Source of the DNA: Paracoccaceae bacterium
GTDB taxonomy: Bacteria > Pseudomonadota > Alphaproteobacteria > Rhodobacterales > Rhodobacteraceae
Length of the DNA: 64,000 nucleotides
Direction of reading: 5' to 3'
Assembly: GCA_020425085.1 (NCBI GenBank)
Contig: JAGQRW010000007.1
Coordinates: 1 to 64,000 of the forward strand
Position numbers and translations under genes: made by a program. Numbering within the stretch: position 1 is the stretch's first letter; each line of letters opens with the position of its first letter. The notes below the pieces were generated by a model. That model was not told the origin of the DNA and ran no database searches. It saw only the letters and a program-made list of their open reading frames with translations. This document shows positions 55,269-63,718 of the stretch, piece by piece.

Positions 55269-56192
55269 ATGACTGAACCGACGACAAAATCCCTTACCGG
55301 GCCGTTGAAGGCGGTGCTGGTGACCGGCCCCTCGGGGGCGGGTCGATCGACCGCGATCCACGCGCTGGAGGATCTGGGATTCGAGGCTATTGACAACTTG
55401 CCTCTCAGCCTGGTGCCTCGGCTGTTGTCCGGCCCGGAAATGACCCGGCATCTGGCGCTTGGCATGGATGTGCGCAACCGCGATTTTTCCGCTCAAGGCC
55501 TGATCGACACGGTAGATGCGATCAATCTGAAGACCGCACTGGAATGCTCGCTGATCTATCTGGACTGCGATCCCGAGATTCTGCTTCGGCGCTATTCCGA
55601 GACCCGCCGCCGTCACCCGCTTGCCCCCGATGATACCCCGCAGCAAGGCATCAGCCGCGAAAACAACCTGCTGACGGCGCTGAAGGACCGGGCCGATGTG
55701 CTGATAGATACCACGGAAATGTCCCCGCATGACCTTCGGGCGGAACTGGCTGCCTGGTTCGGGGCCGAGGCCGGGCAGGGGATGGCGGTATCGGTGCAAA
55801 GTTTTTCCTACAAGCGCGGCATTCCACGCGGGGTCGATATGGTACTGGATTGTCGGTTCCTGAGGAATCCGCATTGGCAAGAGGAACTGCGTGTAATGGA
55901 CGGGCGGAATGCAAAAGTCGCCGAATACATTTCCGCCGACCCCCGCTTTGCCGATTTCATCGCCCGAAGCAGTGAACTGGTTGAATCATTGCTGCCCGCC
56001 TATCGGGATGAGGGCAAGTCCTATTTCACTTTGGCGCTTGGGTGTACCGGCGGGCAACACCGCTCGGTTTTCGTGGCGGAAACTATGGCAAATACCCTTG
56101 CGAAGAAGGGCTGGCAGGTGTCTAGTCGCCACCGTGAACTGGAAAGGCGTGCAGAGGCAGCGCAACTTTCGCAACAGGATAAAGACACTTGA
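55269..56192 (+). CDS. rapZ: RapZ-family nucleotide-binding protein
   Basis: A 307-residue protein with an N-terminal P-loop (GPSGAGRS, 20-27) and the conserved C-terminal domain (SFSYKRGIPRGVDMVLDCRF; FTLALGCTGGQHRSVF). In E. coli RapZ is an RNA-binding adaptor controlling GlmS; here it sits in the hprK-PTS operon as in most proteobacteria. Its stop overlaps the TTG start of the EIIA gene. Confidence 0.95.
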   Translation: MTEPTTKSLTGPLKAVLVTGPSGAGRSTAIHALEDLGFEAIDNLPLSLVPRLLSGPEMTRHLALGMDVRNRDFSAQGLIDTVDAINLKTALECSLIYLDCDPEILLRRYSETRRRHPLAPDDTPQQGISRENNLLTALKDRADVLIDTTEMSPHDLRAELAAWFGAEAGQGMAVSVQSFSYKRGIPRGVDMVLDCRFLRNPHWQEELRVMDGRNAKVAEYISADPRFADFIARSSELVESLLPAYRDEGKSYFTLALGCTGGQHRSVFVAETMANTLAKKGWQVSSRHRELERRAEAAQLSQQDKDT

Positions 56193-56578
56193 TCGGGATT
56201 GTGATTGTCGCCCATGGTGGACTGGCCGCAGAATACTTGCGGGCGGTTGAACATGTGGTGGGCAAGATGCAGGGAATCCGCGCCGTAGCCATCGAGGCCG
56301 ATCATGACCGCAATGCCAAACAGGCGGAAATCGCTGCCGCTGCCGATGCAGTGGATCAGGGTGACGGTGTGGTGGTGGTGACGGATATGTTCGGCGGATC
56401 ACCTTCCAATCTTTCGTTGCCCGCGTGCCGTGCGGCAGATCGCAAGATCATCTATGGCGCCAATCTGCCGATGCTGATCAAATTGGCAAAAAGCCGCAAC
56501 AAATCGGTCGCCGATGCGGTCGCATGCGCGCTTGAGGCCGGGCGGAAATACATAGATTATTGTGACGGCAGCTACTGA
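56189..56578 (+). CDS. PTS EIIA component, mannose family (regulatory PTS)
   Basis: A 129-residue EIIA-Man domain. The phosphorylated His lies in VIVAHGGLAAEYL; VVVVTDMFGGSPSNLSL is the second conserved block. It starts with TTG, overlapping the rapZ stop. No sugar permease (EIIB/EIIC) is nearby, so this belongs to a regulatory PTS with HPr and HprK; EI is outside the window. Confidence 0.94.
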   Translation: MIGIVIVAHGGLAAEYLRAVEHVVGKMQGIRAVAIEADHDRNAKQAEIAAAADAVDQGDGVVVVTDMFGGSPSNLSLPACRAADRKIIYGANLPMLIKLAKSRNKSVADAVACALEAGRKYIDYCDGSY

Positions 56579-56583
56579 GCGGA

Positions 56584-56865
56584 ATGGATTTCATGACCAC
56601 CGAGATTATCCTGCCGATTATCAATGAAAAGGGGTTGCACGCCCGCGCTTCGGCGAAGTTCGTTGAAATCGTTGAAAAATTCGATGCGCGCGCGCAAGTA
56701 AGCCGCGACGGGATGAGCGTTTCCGGGGATTCGATCATGGGTCTTCTGATGCTTGCTGCCTCCAAAGGCACCAGCGTGGCGGTGAAAACCTCAGGCACCG
56801 AGGCAGAGGCACTTGCAGAGGCCCTTGAAGACTTGGTAAAGAATCGCTTCGGTGAAGAGGCCTGA
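56584..56865 (+). CDS. ptsH: Phosphocarrier protein HPr
   Basis: A 93-residue HPr. Phosphoacceptor His in KGLHARASAKF (His19 with this start) and the HprK-target Ser in SGDSIMGLLML. An alternative start at 56593 would give the more usual N-terminus MTTEIILPI. Five bp after the EIIA gene. Last gene of the chvI-chvG-hprK-rapZ-EIIA-HPr run. Confidence 0.95.
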   Translation: MDFMTTEIILPIINEKGLHARASAKFVEIVEKFDARAQVSRDGMSVSGDSIMGLLMLAASKGTSVAVKTSGTEAEALAEALEDLVKNRFGEEA

Positions 56866-56906
56866 ATTGCCGCGCCTTCGTCACCGCTGACACAAGGAAC
56901 CTTCGG

Positions 56907-57755
56907 TTGGCTGATGAACACGCTCCTCTGGACGACCAGCCCTATGATGGCCGGAACCTGTCCTATGCCGGGACTTTCACCAATCCGTACAAGGCTTTTG
57001 CCATCCGGGTGATCGAATGGGTGACCGGCAAGCTTTACCTGCTGAAACTGGTACGCAAGTTCGAGGCGGCGGGGCATGTGGAAAACACCGATTTCTGGCG
57101 GCGCGCCATTGATCTTTTGGGGATTGATCTACAAACCCCGGACAGCGAGATCGCCAATATCCCCAAGACTGGGCCGGTGGTGATTGTCGCCAACCACCCA
57201 CATGGGCTGGTCGATGGCATGATCCTGGCGGAACTGGTGGGACGGGTGCGGCAGGATTTCAAGATCCTGACGCGCTCGCTGCTGACCAACGTACCGCTGG
57301 TGCAATATCACATGCTTCCGGTCGCCTTTCCGCATGAACCGGATGCGATCCGGATGAATCTGGCAATGCGCAAGCTGGCAATGGAGCATCTGAAGGATGG
57401 CGGCGTGATCATCTTGTTTCCCGCCGGGCAGGTGGCGACATCGCCGGGCTGGTTCGATACCGCGGTCGAGGCAGAATGGCTGCCATTCACCGCCAAGATG
57501 ATCCTGAAAAGCGACGCAAAGGTGGTGCCGGTCTATTTTCCCGGCCAGAACAGTCGCTGGTTCCAACTGGCCAACAAGGTGTCGATCACCATCCGTCAGG
57601 GCCTGTTATTGCATGAAATCGCATTTGCCCGGAACAAACCGCAGAAACCAGTGATCGGTAAGGCGATCGAACGCGATGAGATTGCCGCCTGGGACAAGGA
57701 CCCACGCGGTTTCATGGCGCATCTTCGCAAGGTAACGCTGGCGCTACGGCACTGA
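56907..57755 (+). CDS. Lysophospholipid acyltransferase family protein
   Basis: A 282-residue PlsC-fold protein. The catalytic box is NHPHGLVDG (HX4D), with LFPAGQVATSPGWFD as the phosphate-binding FPEG-like motif. Resembles ornithine-lipid or hemolysin-type acyltransferases of alphaproteobacteria; substrate uncertain. TTG start at 56907 (TTG GCT GAT GAA); no in-frame ATG precedes the conserved region. Convergent with the 3-hydroxybutyryl-CoA dehydrogenase gene. Confidence 0.87.
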   Translation: MADEHAPLDDQPYDGRNLSYAGTFTNPYKAFAIRVIEWVTGKLYLLKLVRKFEAAGHVENTDFWRRAIDLLGIDLQTPDSEIANIPKTGPVVIVANHPHGLVDGMILAELVGRVRQDFKILTRSLLTNVPLVQYHMLPVAFPHEPDAIRMNLAMRKLAMEHLKDGGVIILFPAGQVATSPGWFDTAVEAEWLPFTAKMILKSDAKVVPVYFPGQNSRWFQLANKVSITIRQGLLLHEIAFARNKPQKPVIGKAIERDEIAAWDKDPRGFMAHLRKVTLALRH

Positions 57756-57779
57756 GGTTGCGGTTCAGACTGGCTGAAC

Positions 57780-58655
57780 CTATCGGGTCGGTACCGGTTT
57801 TTCACCACGGTAATCATAAAACCCGCGACCGGATTTGCGTCCGTACCAGCCTGCCTCCACATATTTGGTCAATAGCGGGCAGGGGCGGTATTTGGTATCG
57901 GCCAGCCCTTCGTGCAACACGTTCATGATGGCAAGGCAGGTATCAAGCCCGATGAAATCTGCCAGCTCAAGCGGCCCCATCGGATGGTGCGCGCCAAGCT
58001 TCATCGAAGTATCAATGCCTTCGACCGAGCCGACGCCCTCATAAAGGGTATAGATTGCCTCGTTGATCATCGGCATCAGGATGCGGTTGACGATGAAGGC
58101 GGGGAAATCTTCGGCGGCCGTTGAAACCTTGCCAAGCCGTTTTACCACATCTTTCAATGCGTTAAAGGTAGGCTCATCGGTGGCAATACCACGGATCAGT
58201 TCCACCAGTTCCATCAACGGCACCGGGTTCATGAAATGCACACCCATGAATTTTTCCGGCCGGTCGGTACGCGAGGCAAGTCGGGTGATCGAGATTGACG
58301 AGGTGTTCGATGTCAAAATGGTGTCGGGGCGAAGATGCGGCAGCAGGTCTTCAAAGATCACCTGCTTGATGGTTTCGCGTTCTGTTGCCGCCTCGATGAT
58401 CAGGTCAAGTTTGCCAAGATCGGCTAGCGTGGTGGTGGTTTTTATTCGCTTCAGCGCCGCATCCATGTCGTCCTGGGTTATGCGGTCACGAGCGACCTGA
58501 CGCGTCATGTTGGCGGTAATGGTTTCGATCGCTGCGATCAGTGCATCGGAGGAAATGTCGTTCAACATCACATCGAAACCGGCCAGCGCAAAGACATGCG
58601 CGATGCCGTTGCCCATTTGGCCTGCGCCAACGATGCCCACATTGGAAATATTCAT
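57780..58655 (-). CDS. 3-hydroxybutyryl-CoA dehydrogenase
   Basis: A 291-residue NAD(P)-dependent enzyme interconverting acetoacetyl-CoA and 3-hydroxybutyryl-CoA. Rossmann motif GIVGAGQMGNGIAHVFALAG, active-site GVHFMNPVPLMELVELI with the catalytic His, and GPLELADFIGLDT. ATG at 58655 behind AGGAGA. Two tandem copies of a TGC-rich motif lie 29-66 bp upstream, matching the sites before ccr and mcd, so it is probably regulated with the ethylmalonyl-CoA pathway and PHB turnover. Confidence 0.95.
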   Translation of the reverse strand: MNISNVGIVGAGQMGNGIAHVFALAGFDVMLNDISSDALIAAIETITANMTRQVARDRITQDDMDAALKRIKTTTTLADLGKLDLIIEAATERETIKQVIFEDLLPHLRPDTILTSNTSSISITRLASRTDRPEKFMGVHFMNPVPLMELVELIRGIATDEPTFNALKDVVKRLGKVSTAAEDFPAFIVNRILMPMINEAIYTLYEGVGSVEGIDTSMKLGAHHPMGPLELADFIGLDTCLAIMNVLHEGLADTKYRPCPLLTKYVEAGWYGRKSGRGFYDYRGEKPVPTR

Positions 58656-58683
58656 CCGCTCTCCTTTGGTCGTTCTGTCGATT

Positions 58684-58721
58684 ATGTTGCAGCGCAGCAT
58701 AGTCATGTTGCATTGCAGCAT
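58684..58721. promoter_or_regulatory. Tandem TGC-rich (PhaR-like) operators upstream of 3-hydroxybutyryl-CoA dehydrogenase gene
   Basis: ATGTTGCAGCGCAGCAT (58684-58700) and ATGTTGCATTGCAGCAT (58705-58721) are identical at 15 of 17 positions and spaced 21 bp, two helical turns. Both contain full matches to TGCRNYGCASMA (58688-58699 and 58709-58720). They start 29 bp upstream of the gene's ATG (minus strand). The most persuasive copy of this motif in the window. Confidence 0.7.
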
Positions 58722-58876
58722 GCAAGTCCATTTGCGGCACGCGCATTCTGACGCGCCTTTGTGCCTGCATCTTCATTTTAGTGCAAATGATATCTGATCC
58801 ATTTTTTCGGATTAGTGGTTTGGCAAGACTTCAGATGCCAGTCTGATCACGGGTGAATTTATTAGGGTGGTGTCCC

Positions 58877-59722
58877 ATGAACTATGACCGTATCAACCGC
58901 GGTGCGCTGGATTATTGTCTCTACCATTTTGGCGATGGTAAACACCGGTTTCGCGGACCGAGGCCGGATTTGAGCAAGCCATATTGTGCGTTTTTCGGCT
59001 CGACCGAGACTTATGGAAAATTTATCGAGCGGCCTTTTACCCAGCTTCTGCAACAGCGGCTGGGTATGACCTGTGCCAATTTCGCGGCGGTGAATGCCGG
59101 GGTTGACATGTATCTCAAGGATCCGGCGCTGGCGCTGGTGGGGGACCGGTCACGACTGACGGTGGTGGCGGTGACCGGGGCGCATAACCTGTCGAACCGC
59201 TATTACTCCGTGCATCCACGACGCAACGATCGCTTCCTCGGTGCATCGCGCATGCTGGAATCGCTGTATCGCGAGGTGGATTTTTCCGAGATCCACTTCA
59301 CGCGGCACCTGCTTGCCACGCTGGCGGATGCCAATATCGTCAAATTTGGCCTGATCGTTGAAGAACTGAAGCTGGCCTGGACGGCGCGGATGAAAACCCT
59401 GCTGACCGGCATCAAGGGACCGAAGGTGCTGTTATGGATGGCCGGGCATGCACCGGGCGAACCGGGTCTTGACCACGGCAAGGAGGTGCTGAACATGAAC
59501 CCGCTATTCGTCGATCAGGCAATGCTGGATGAGCTTTGCCCGCTGGTCGACCGGGTGGTCGAGGTGATCTGGTCGGATCAAGCGGATGCCGATGGCAGCG
59601 ATGGTATGGTGTTCGATGCCGAAGATGCGCTGGCTGCGGCGATGATGCCCGGTCCCCGCGCCCATCGCGAAGCGGCGGAACTGCTGGAACAAAAGCTTGG
59701 TGAAATGCTGAACGCCAAATGA
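58877..59722 (+). CDS. DUF6473 family protein
   Basis: A 281-residue protein that I assign to DUF6473 by its pattern: LDYCLYHFGDGKHRFRGP at the start, YCAFFGSTETYGKFIERPF, NFAAVNAGVDMYLKDPALAL and VLLWMAGHAP. The GSTE-type loop and order of strands recall SGNH-hydrolase-like folds, and related genes occur near polysaccharide or sulfotransferase genes; no such context here. No signal peptide. ATG at 58877 with a GGGTGG site. Function unknown. Confidence 0.8.
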   Translation: MNYDRINRGALDYCLYHFGDGKHRFRGPRPDLSKPYCAFFGSTETYGKFIERPFTQLLQQRLGMTCANFAAVNAGVDMYLKDPALALVGDRSRLTVVAVTGAHNLSNRYYSVHPRRNDRFLGASRMLESLYREVDFSEIHFTRHLLATLADANIVKFGLIVEELKLAWTARMKTLLTGIKGPKVLLWMAGHAPGEPGLDHGKEVLNMNPLFVDQAMLDELCPLVDRVVEVIWSDQADADGSDGMVFDAEDALAAAMMPGPRAHREAAELLEQKLGEMLNAK

Positions 59723-59723
59723 A

Positions 59724-59750
59724 AAAGCCCGCCTTGCGGGGCGGGCTTTG
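59724..59750. terminator. Bidirectional terminator between DUF6473 gene and etfA
   Basis: AAAGCCCGCC (59724-59733) and GGCGGGCTTT (59740-59749) form a perfect 10-bp stem with a 6-nt loop, with A and T runs at the ends. It separates the convergent DUF6473 gene and etfA. Confidence 0.85.
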
Positions 59751-59771
59751 GTGATCCGGTCGAAACCCTGA

Positions 59772-60698
59772 TTACAGGGCTTCGGTCAGTTCCGGCACGG
59801 CGGTGAAAAGGTCAGCGACCAGACCGTAATCGGCAACCTGAAAGATCGGTGCCTCTTCATCCTTGTTGATGGCAACGATCACTTTGCTGTCTTTCATACC
59901 GGCGAGATGCTGGATTGCACCGGAAATGCCGCAAGCGATGTAAAGATCCGGGGCGACCACTTTGCCGGTTTGCCCGACCTGCCAGTCATTCGGGGCAAAG
60001 CCACTGTCAACCGCAGCGCGCGATGCACCGACGGCGGCACCGAGTTTGTCGGCCAGGGCCTCAATAATCTTGAATGCCTCTTCTGAACCAACGCCTCGGC
60101 CACCCGATACGACGATCTTGGCGCTGGTCAGTTCCGGGCGGTCGCTGGCGGCAACCTTGTCTTCGACCCAGGACGAAAGCGCAGGATCGGCCGCAGCTGC
60201 AACCGTCTCGATCGAAGCCGAACCACCGGCACCCGCAGCATCAAAGGTCGAGGTCCGCACCGAAACGACCTTGATCTTGTCGCCCGACTTTACCGTTTGT
60301 ATGGCGTTACCGGCATATATCGGGCGTTCAAAGGTATTAGCGTCAACCACACCCGAGATATCCGAAATCACCATCACGTCCAAAAGTGCGGCAATGCGAG
60401 GCAGCACGTTCTTGGCATCAGTGGTTGCAGGCGCAACGATATGTTCATAATCCCCTGCCAGCGACACAACCAGTGCGGCGGTCGGTTCGGCCAGACGATG
60501 CCCAAGCGAGGCGTCTTCGGCGCATAGCACCTTGGCAACGCCGTCAATGGTGGCGGCGGTCTTGGCGGCGTCTGCCGCCTTGGCACCGGCACAAAGAATG
60601 GTCACATCGCCCATCTGTTTTGCCGCAGTCATCGCCTTGGCGGTTGCGTCCATCGCCAGTACGCCATCGGTGATTTCAGCCAAAAGAAGAACAGCCAT
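59772..60698 (-). CDS. etfA: Electron transfer flavoprotein subunit alpha
   Basis: A 308-residue FAD-binding subunit. The C-terminal FAD domain is clear: [59 protein letters not shown] and [15 protein letters not shown]. Accepts electrons from acyl-CoA dehydrogenases such as Mcd and delivers them to Etf-ubiquinone oxidoreductase. Its ATG overlaps the etfB stop by one base. Confidence 0.97.
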   Translation of the reverse strand: MAVLLLAEITDGVLAMDATAKAMTAAKQMGDVTILCAGAKAADAAKTAATIDGVAKVLCAEDASLGHRLAEPTAALVVSLAGDYEHIVAPATTDAKNVLPRIAALLDVMVISDISGVVDANTFERPIYAGNAIQTVKSGDKIKVVSVRTSTFDAAGAGGSASIETVAAAADPALSSWVEDKVAASDRPELTSAKIVVSGGRGVGSEEAFKIIEALADKLGAAVGASRAAVDSGFAPNDWQVGQTGKVVAPDLYIACGISGAIQHLAGMKDSKVIVAINKDEEAPIFQVADYGLVADLFTAVPELTEAL

Positions 60699-61459
60699 CA
60701 GATTACCCCCGCTTCGTCTTTGAGTTTCGCCACCAGTTCGGCAACATTGGCAACCTTGACACCAGCGGCGCGGGCGGCCGGTTCTGCCGTTTTGGTGATT
60801 TCCAGCCGTGGGCTGACATCGACGCCGTAATCGGCGGGTGTCTTGGTATCAAGCGGCTTTTTCTTGGCCTTCATGATATTCGGCAGGCTGGCATACCGTG
60901 GCTCGTTCAGGCGCAGATCGACGGTGACGATGGTTGGCATCTTGACCTTGATGGTCTGAAGGCCGCCGTCAACCTCGCGGGTGACAACGGCGCTGTCGCC
61001 GTCGATCGTCAGTTCCGATGCAAAAGTCGCCTGCGACCAGCCCAGAAGCGCCGCCAGCATCTGTCCGGTGGCATTCATGTCATTGTCGATCGACTGCTTG
61101 CCGCAAAGGACAAGGCCGGGTGCCTCTTCATCGACCACTGCCTTCAGCAGTTTGGCAACCGCAAGGGGTTCGATGTCGGTATGCACATCTTCAGTCGCCT
61201 CGATCAGGATGGCGCGGTCGGCCCCCATGGCCAACGCGGTGCGAAGGGTTTCCTGCGCCTGTTTCACGCCGATGGAAACCACCACGATTTCTTCCGCCTT
61301 GCCGGCTTCGCGCAGGCGGATCGCCTCTTCTACAGCGATTTCATCAAACGGGTTCATCGACATTTTCACATTGGCGAGATCGACACCGCTTCCGTCCGCT
61401 TTCACGCGCACCTTCACGTTATAGTCGATCACGCGCTTGACCGGCACCAGCACCTTCAT
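60698..61459 (-). CDS. etfB: Electron transfer flavoprotein subunit beta
   Basis: A 253-residue AMP-binding partner of EtfA. Signatures: [20 protein letters not shown] at the start, [20 protein letters not shown], and the EtfB signature [23 protein letters not shown] at 61459 behind AGGAGA. First gene of etfBA, coupled by TGATG. Confidence 0.97.
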   Translation of the reverse strand: MKVLVPVKRVIDYNVKVRVKADGSGVDLANVKMSMNPFDEIAVEEAIRLREAGKAEEIVVVSIGVKQAQETLRTALAMGADRAILIEATEDVHTDIEPLAVAKLLKAVVDEEAPGLVLCGKQSIDNDMNATGQMLAALLGWSQATFASELTIDGDSAVVTREVDGGLQTIKVKMPTIVTVDLRLNEPRYASLPNIMKAKKKPLDTKTPADYGVDVSPRLEITKTAEPAARAAGVKVANVAELVAKLKDEAGVI

Positions 61460-61727
61460 TTCGCGTCTCTCCTTTGTGTGGGGTTCCGGGATTTGGAACC
61501 TTCTTACGAATCGTTGCGCCCGATTTACGGGAATGAGGCAAGAACTGGTAGAGATAAATCGACATTGACGGTTGCTATAACGTCGCGTTTTACCGCTTGG
61601 ACACTGGTATTGACCGGAATGCGGGCAGAAATTTGTGGTTGCCCTGTCAGTGTCAGACGCGCAAATCGTGGGTTTGGTCGTGGCTTTAACCTTGTTCTTG
61701 GCTGGCCGAAGACCTACATCCACTCAG

Positions 61728-62531
61728 ATGATAAACTGGCTTCCCTTCGTTAAGAAATCGCCCCGCGTTTCTGTGTTGCGCCTGTCTGGCACCATTGCCA
61801 GCGGTGGACGTTTTAGCTCGGGCAACCTGAATGATGCGATGATCGGCAATCTGGTCGAGCGGGCATTTTCGCGTGGCAAACCGGATGCGGTGGCGCTGTT
61901 GGTGAATTCTCCCGGCGGTTCGCCGGTGCAGTCATCGCTGATCGCGGCGCGGATCAGGCGGCTGGCAGATGAGAAATCTTTGCCGGTCTATGCCTTTGTC
62001 GAAGATGTCGCCGCTTCGGGTGGTTACTGGCTGGCCACGGCGGCGGACGAGATTTTTGTCGATGCAAGTTCCATCGTCGGCTCGATCGGGGTGATTTCTG
62101 CCTCGTTCGGGTTTACCGGCTTCATGGAGCAGCACGGAATCGAACGCCGCGTGCATACCGCCGGCAAGGACAAGTCGATGTTGGATCCCTTCCGCCCGGA
62201 ACGCGCCGGTGATGTGAAACGGGTTAAGGCGCTGCAACAACAGATCCATGACAGTTTCATCAATCAGGTAAAGATACGGCGCGGCAAGCGCCTGAACGGC
62301 GATGACCTGTTCACCGGCGAAATCTGGGTCGGTGAAAAGGCGGTCGAGGTCGGTCTGGCAGATGGGATCGGCCATCTGGTGCCGAAGATGAAAGAGGTGT
62401 TTGGCGACAAGACAAGGTTCAATGTCTTTGGCCCCAGAAAATCCATCCTGCGCCGATTTGGTGCCGAAATCGTCAGTGATGCCCTTGGCAGCGTCGAAGA
62501 CCGCGCGCTCTGGGCGCAGTTCGGGTTGTAG
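61728..62531 (+). CDS. S49 family peptidase (SppA-like)
   Basis: A 267-residue serine protease of the signal-peptide-peptidase A class, half-length form. Catalytic Ser97 in EDVAASGGYWLA and the Lys around residues 147-149 (HTAGKDKSMLDPF); LLVNSPGGSPVQSSLIA supplies the oxyanion loop. Starting at ATG 61728 gives the usual short N-terminus; the upstream GTG at 61635 would add a hydrophobic stretch that could be a membrane anchor, so the start is uncertain. Probably degrades remnant signal peptides. Confidence 0.9.
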   Translation: MINWLPFVKKSPRVSVLRLSGTIASGGRFSSGNLNDAMIGNLVERAFSRGKPDAVALLVNSPGGSPVQSSLIAARIRRLADEKSLPVYAFVEDVAASGGYWLATAADEIFVDASSIVGSIGVISASFGFTGFMEQHGIERRVHTAGKDKSMLDPFRPERAGDVKRVKALQQQIHDSFINQVKIRRGKRLNGDDLFTGEIWVGEKAVEVGLADGIGHLVPKMKEVFGDKTRFNVFGPRKSILRRFGAEIVSDALGSVEDRALWAQFGL

Positions 62532-62534
62532 GGC

Positions 62535-62717
62535 ATGGCAATCAAGGTCGTCTTTCTGTTTCTGATCGCCATTCTGGTGCTGGCGATGTTCGGGCGGCTG
62601 AAGGCCCCGAAAATTACCGACAAGTCAAACAAAAAACCGCTGGATGCGCGCAAGTGCAAGAAATGCGGCAGCTATGTTCTGGGCAACGGGCCTTGCGCCT
62701 GCGAAAAGCGCGGATAG
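62535..62717 (+). CDS. Small membrane protein with cysteine (zinc-ribbon-like) tail
   Basis: A 60-residue protein with one N-terminal membrane helix (VVFLFLIAILVLAMFGRL) and a C-terminal Cys motif CKKCGSYV then CAC (Cys-x2-Cys ... Cys-x-Cys), suitable for binding zinc. It lies 3 bp after the SppA-like gene and before a Ca/Na antiporter gene. Small and basic. I regard it as a real conserved Rhodobacterales gene; function unknown. Confidence 0.72.
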   Translation: MAIKVVFLFLIAILVLAMFGRLKAPKITDKSNKKPLDARKCKKCGSYVLGNGPCACEKRG

Positions 62718-62745
62718 GTTCGGGCAGTGCAGGAAACCGTATAAT

Positions 62746-63699
62746 ATGGATATCCTTTTTGCGGTAACTGGTCTGGTTGTTCTGCTGTTGGCTGGGGATG
62801 CGCTGGTTCGGGGGGCTGTCAATCTTGGCCTGCGGCTGGGTATTCCCGCTTTGCTGGTCAGCCTGACAGTAGTTGCCTTTGGCACATCGGCCCCTGAACT
62901 TCTGGTTGCGATAAAGGCCATGCTGGATAATGCGCCAGGGATTGCTGTTGGTAATGTTGTCGGCTCAAACATCGCCAATGTGTTGTTGGTGCTTGGCGTT
63001 CCGGCCTTGATGGCGGGTATCGACAGCGCCCGTTGCGATAGTCGCAAGACCTATTCCTTCATGCTGGCGACGACGGTCATTTTCATCGCGCTCTGCTTTT
63101 CCGGGCCGCTTTATTATTGGCAAGGGGTCATTCTGTTGGCGCTGCTGGCGGCGATGCTTGCGGAAACCGTTCTGACTGCCCAAAAGCACCGGAAAAACGG
63201 CGAAAAACTACCTGAGGAACATGCCGAAGTGCTGGAGGGGGCGGATCCTTCGATGCCCTACTGGAAGGTCGTGATGTTCCTGGTTCTGGGATTGGTCGGG
63301 CTGTCGCTGGGTGCGGATTTGCTGGTTGATGGTGCCGTAGGTATTGCGCGCGAATTTGGACTCAGCGAAGCGGTGATTGGCTTGACGCTTGTGGCGATTG
63401 GCACGTCACTGCCGGAACTGGCGACGACGGTGATGGCCGCGCTCAGGCGACATGCCGATGTGGCACTGGGTAACGTCATTGGCTCGAACATTTTCAACAT
63501 TCTTGCGATCATGGGGGTTACCAGTTTTTTCGGCCCGGTAGAAATCGACCAGGACTTTCTCTCATTCGATCTATGGGTGATGCTGGCGGCTGCACTGGTG
63601 ATTGCGCCGTTTGTTTTTGGTAAATACAATATCACCAGGCTTTGGGGTGGAATTCTCAGCGCGCTCTACTTGCTGTACATCTTGATGCTGTTGGGCTGA
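62746..63699 (+). CDS. Calcium/sodium antiporter (CaCA family, YrbG-like)
   Basis: A 317-residue membrane exchanger with two inverted alpha-repeats: VVAFGTSAPELLVAIKAML followed by GNVVGSNIANVLLVLG, and VAIGTSLPELATTVMAALRR followed by GNVIGSNIFNILAIMG. About ten helices. ATG at 62746 behind AGGA. Possibly in one transcript with the SppA-like and small zinc-ribbon genes; the SDR gene starts 19 bp after its stop codon. Confidence 0.93.
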   Translation: MDILFAVTGLVVLLLAGDALVRGAVNLGLRLGIPALLVSLTVVAFGTSAPELLVAIKAMLDNAPGIAVGNVVGSNIANVLLVLGVPALMAGIDSARCDSRKTYSFMLATTVIFIALCFSGPLYYWQGVILLALLAAMLAETVLTAQKHRKNGEKLPEEHAEVLEGADPSMPYWKVVMFLVLGLVGLSLGADLLVDGAVGIAREFGLSEAVIGLTLVAIGTSLPELATTVMAALRRHADVALGNVIGSNIFNILAIMGVTSFFGPVEIDQDFLSFDLWVMLAAALVIAPFVFGKYNITRLWGGILSALYLLYILMLLG

Positions 63700-63718
63700 A
63701 CGGGAAAGGCAGGCGATA

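Noticed and set aside
56189-56865. A sugar-uptake PTS.
   Set aside because: Only EIIA and HPr are present, with HprK and RapZ and no EIIB/EIIC permease, which is the regulatory arrangement.
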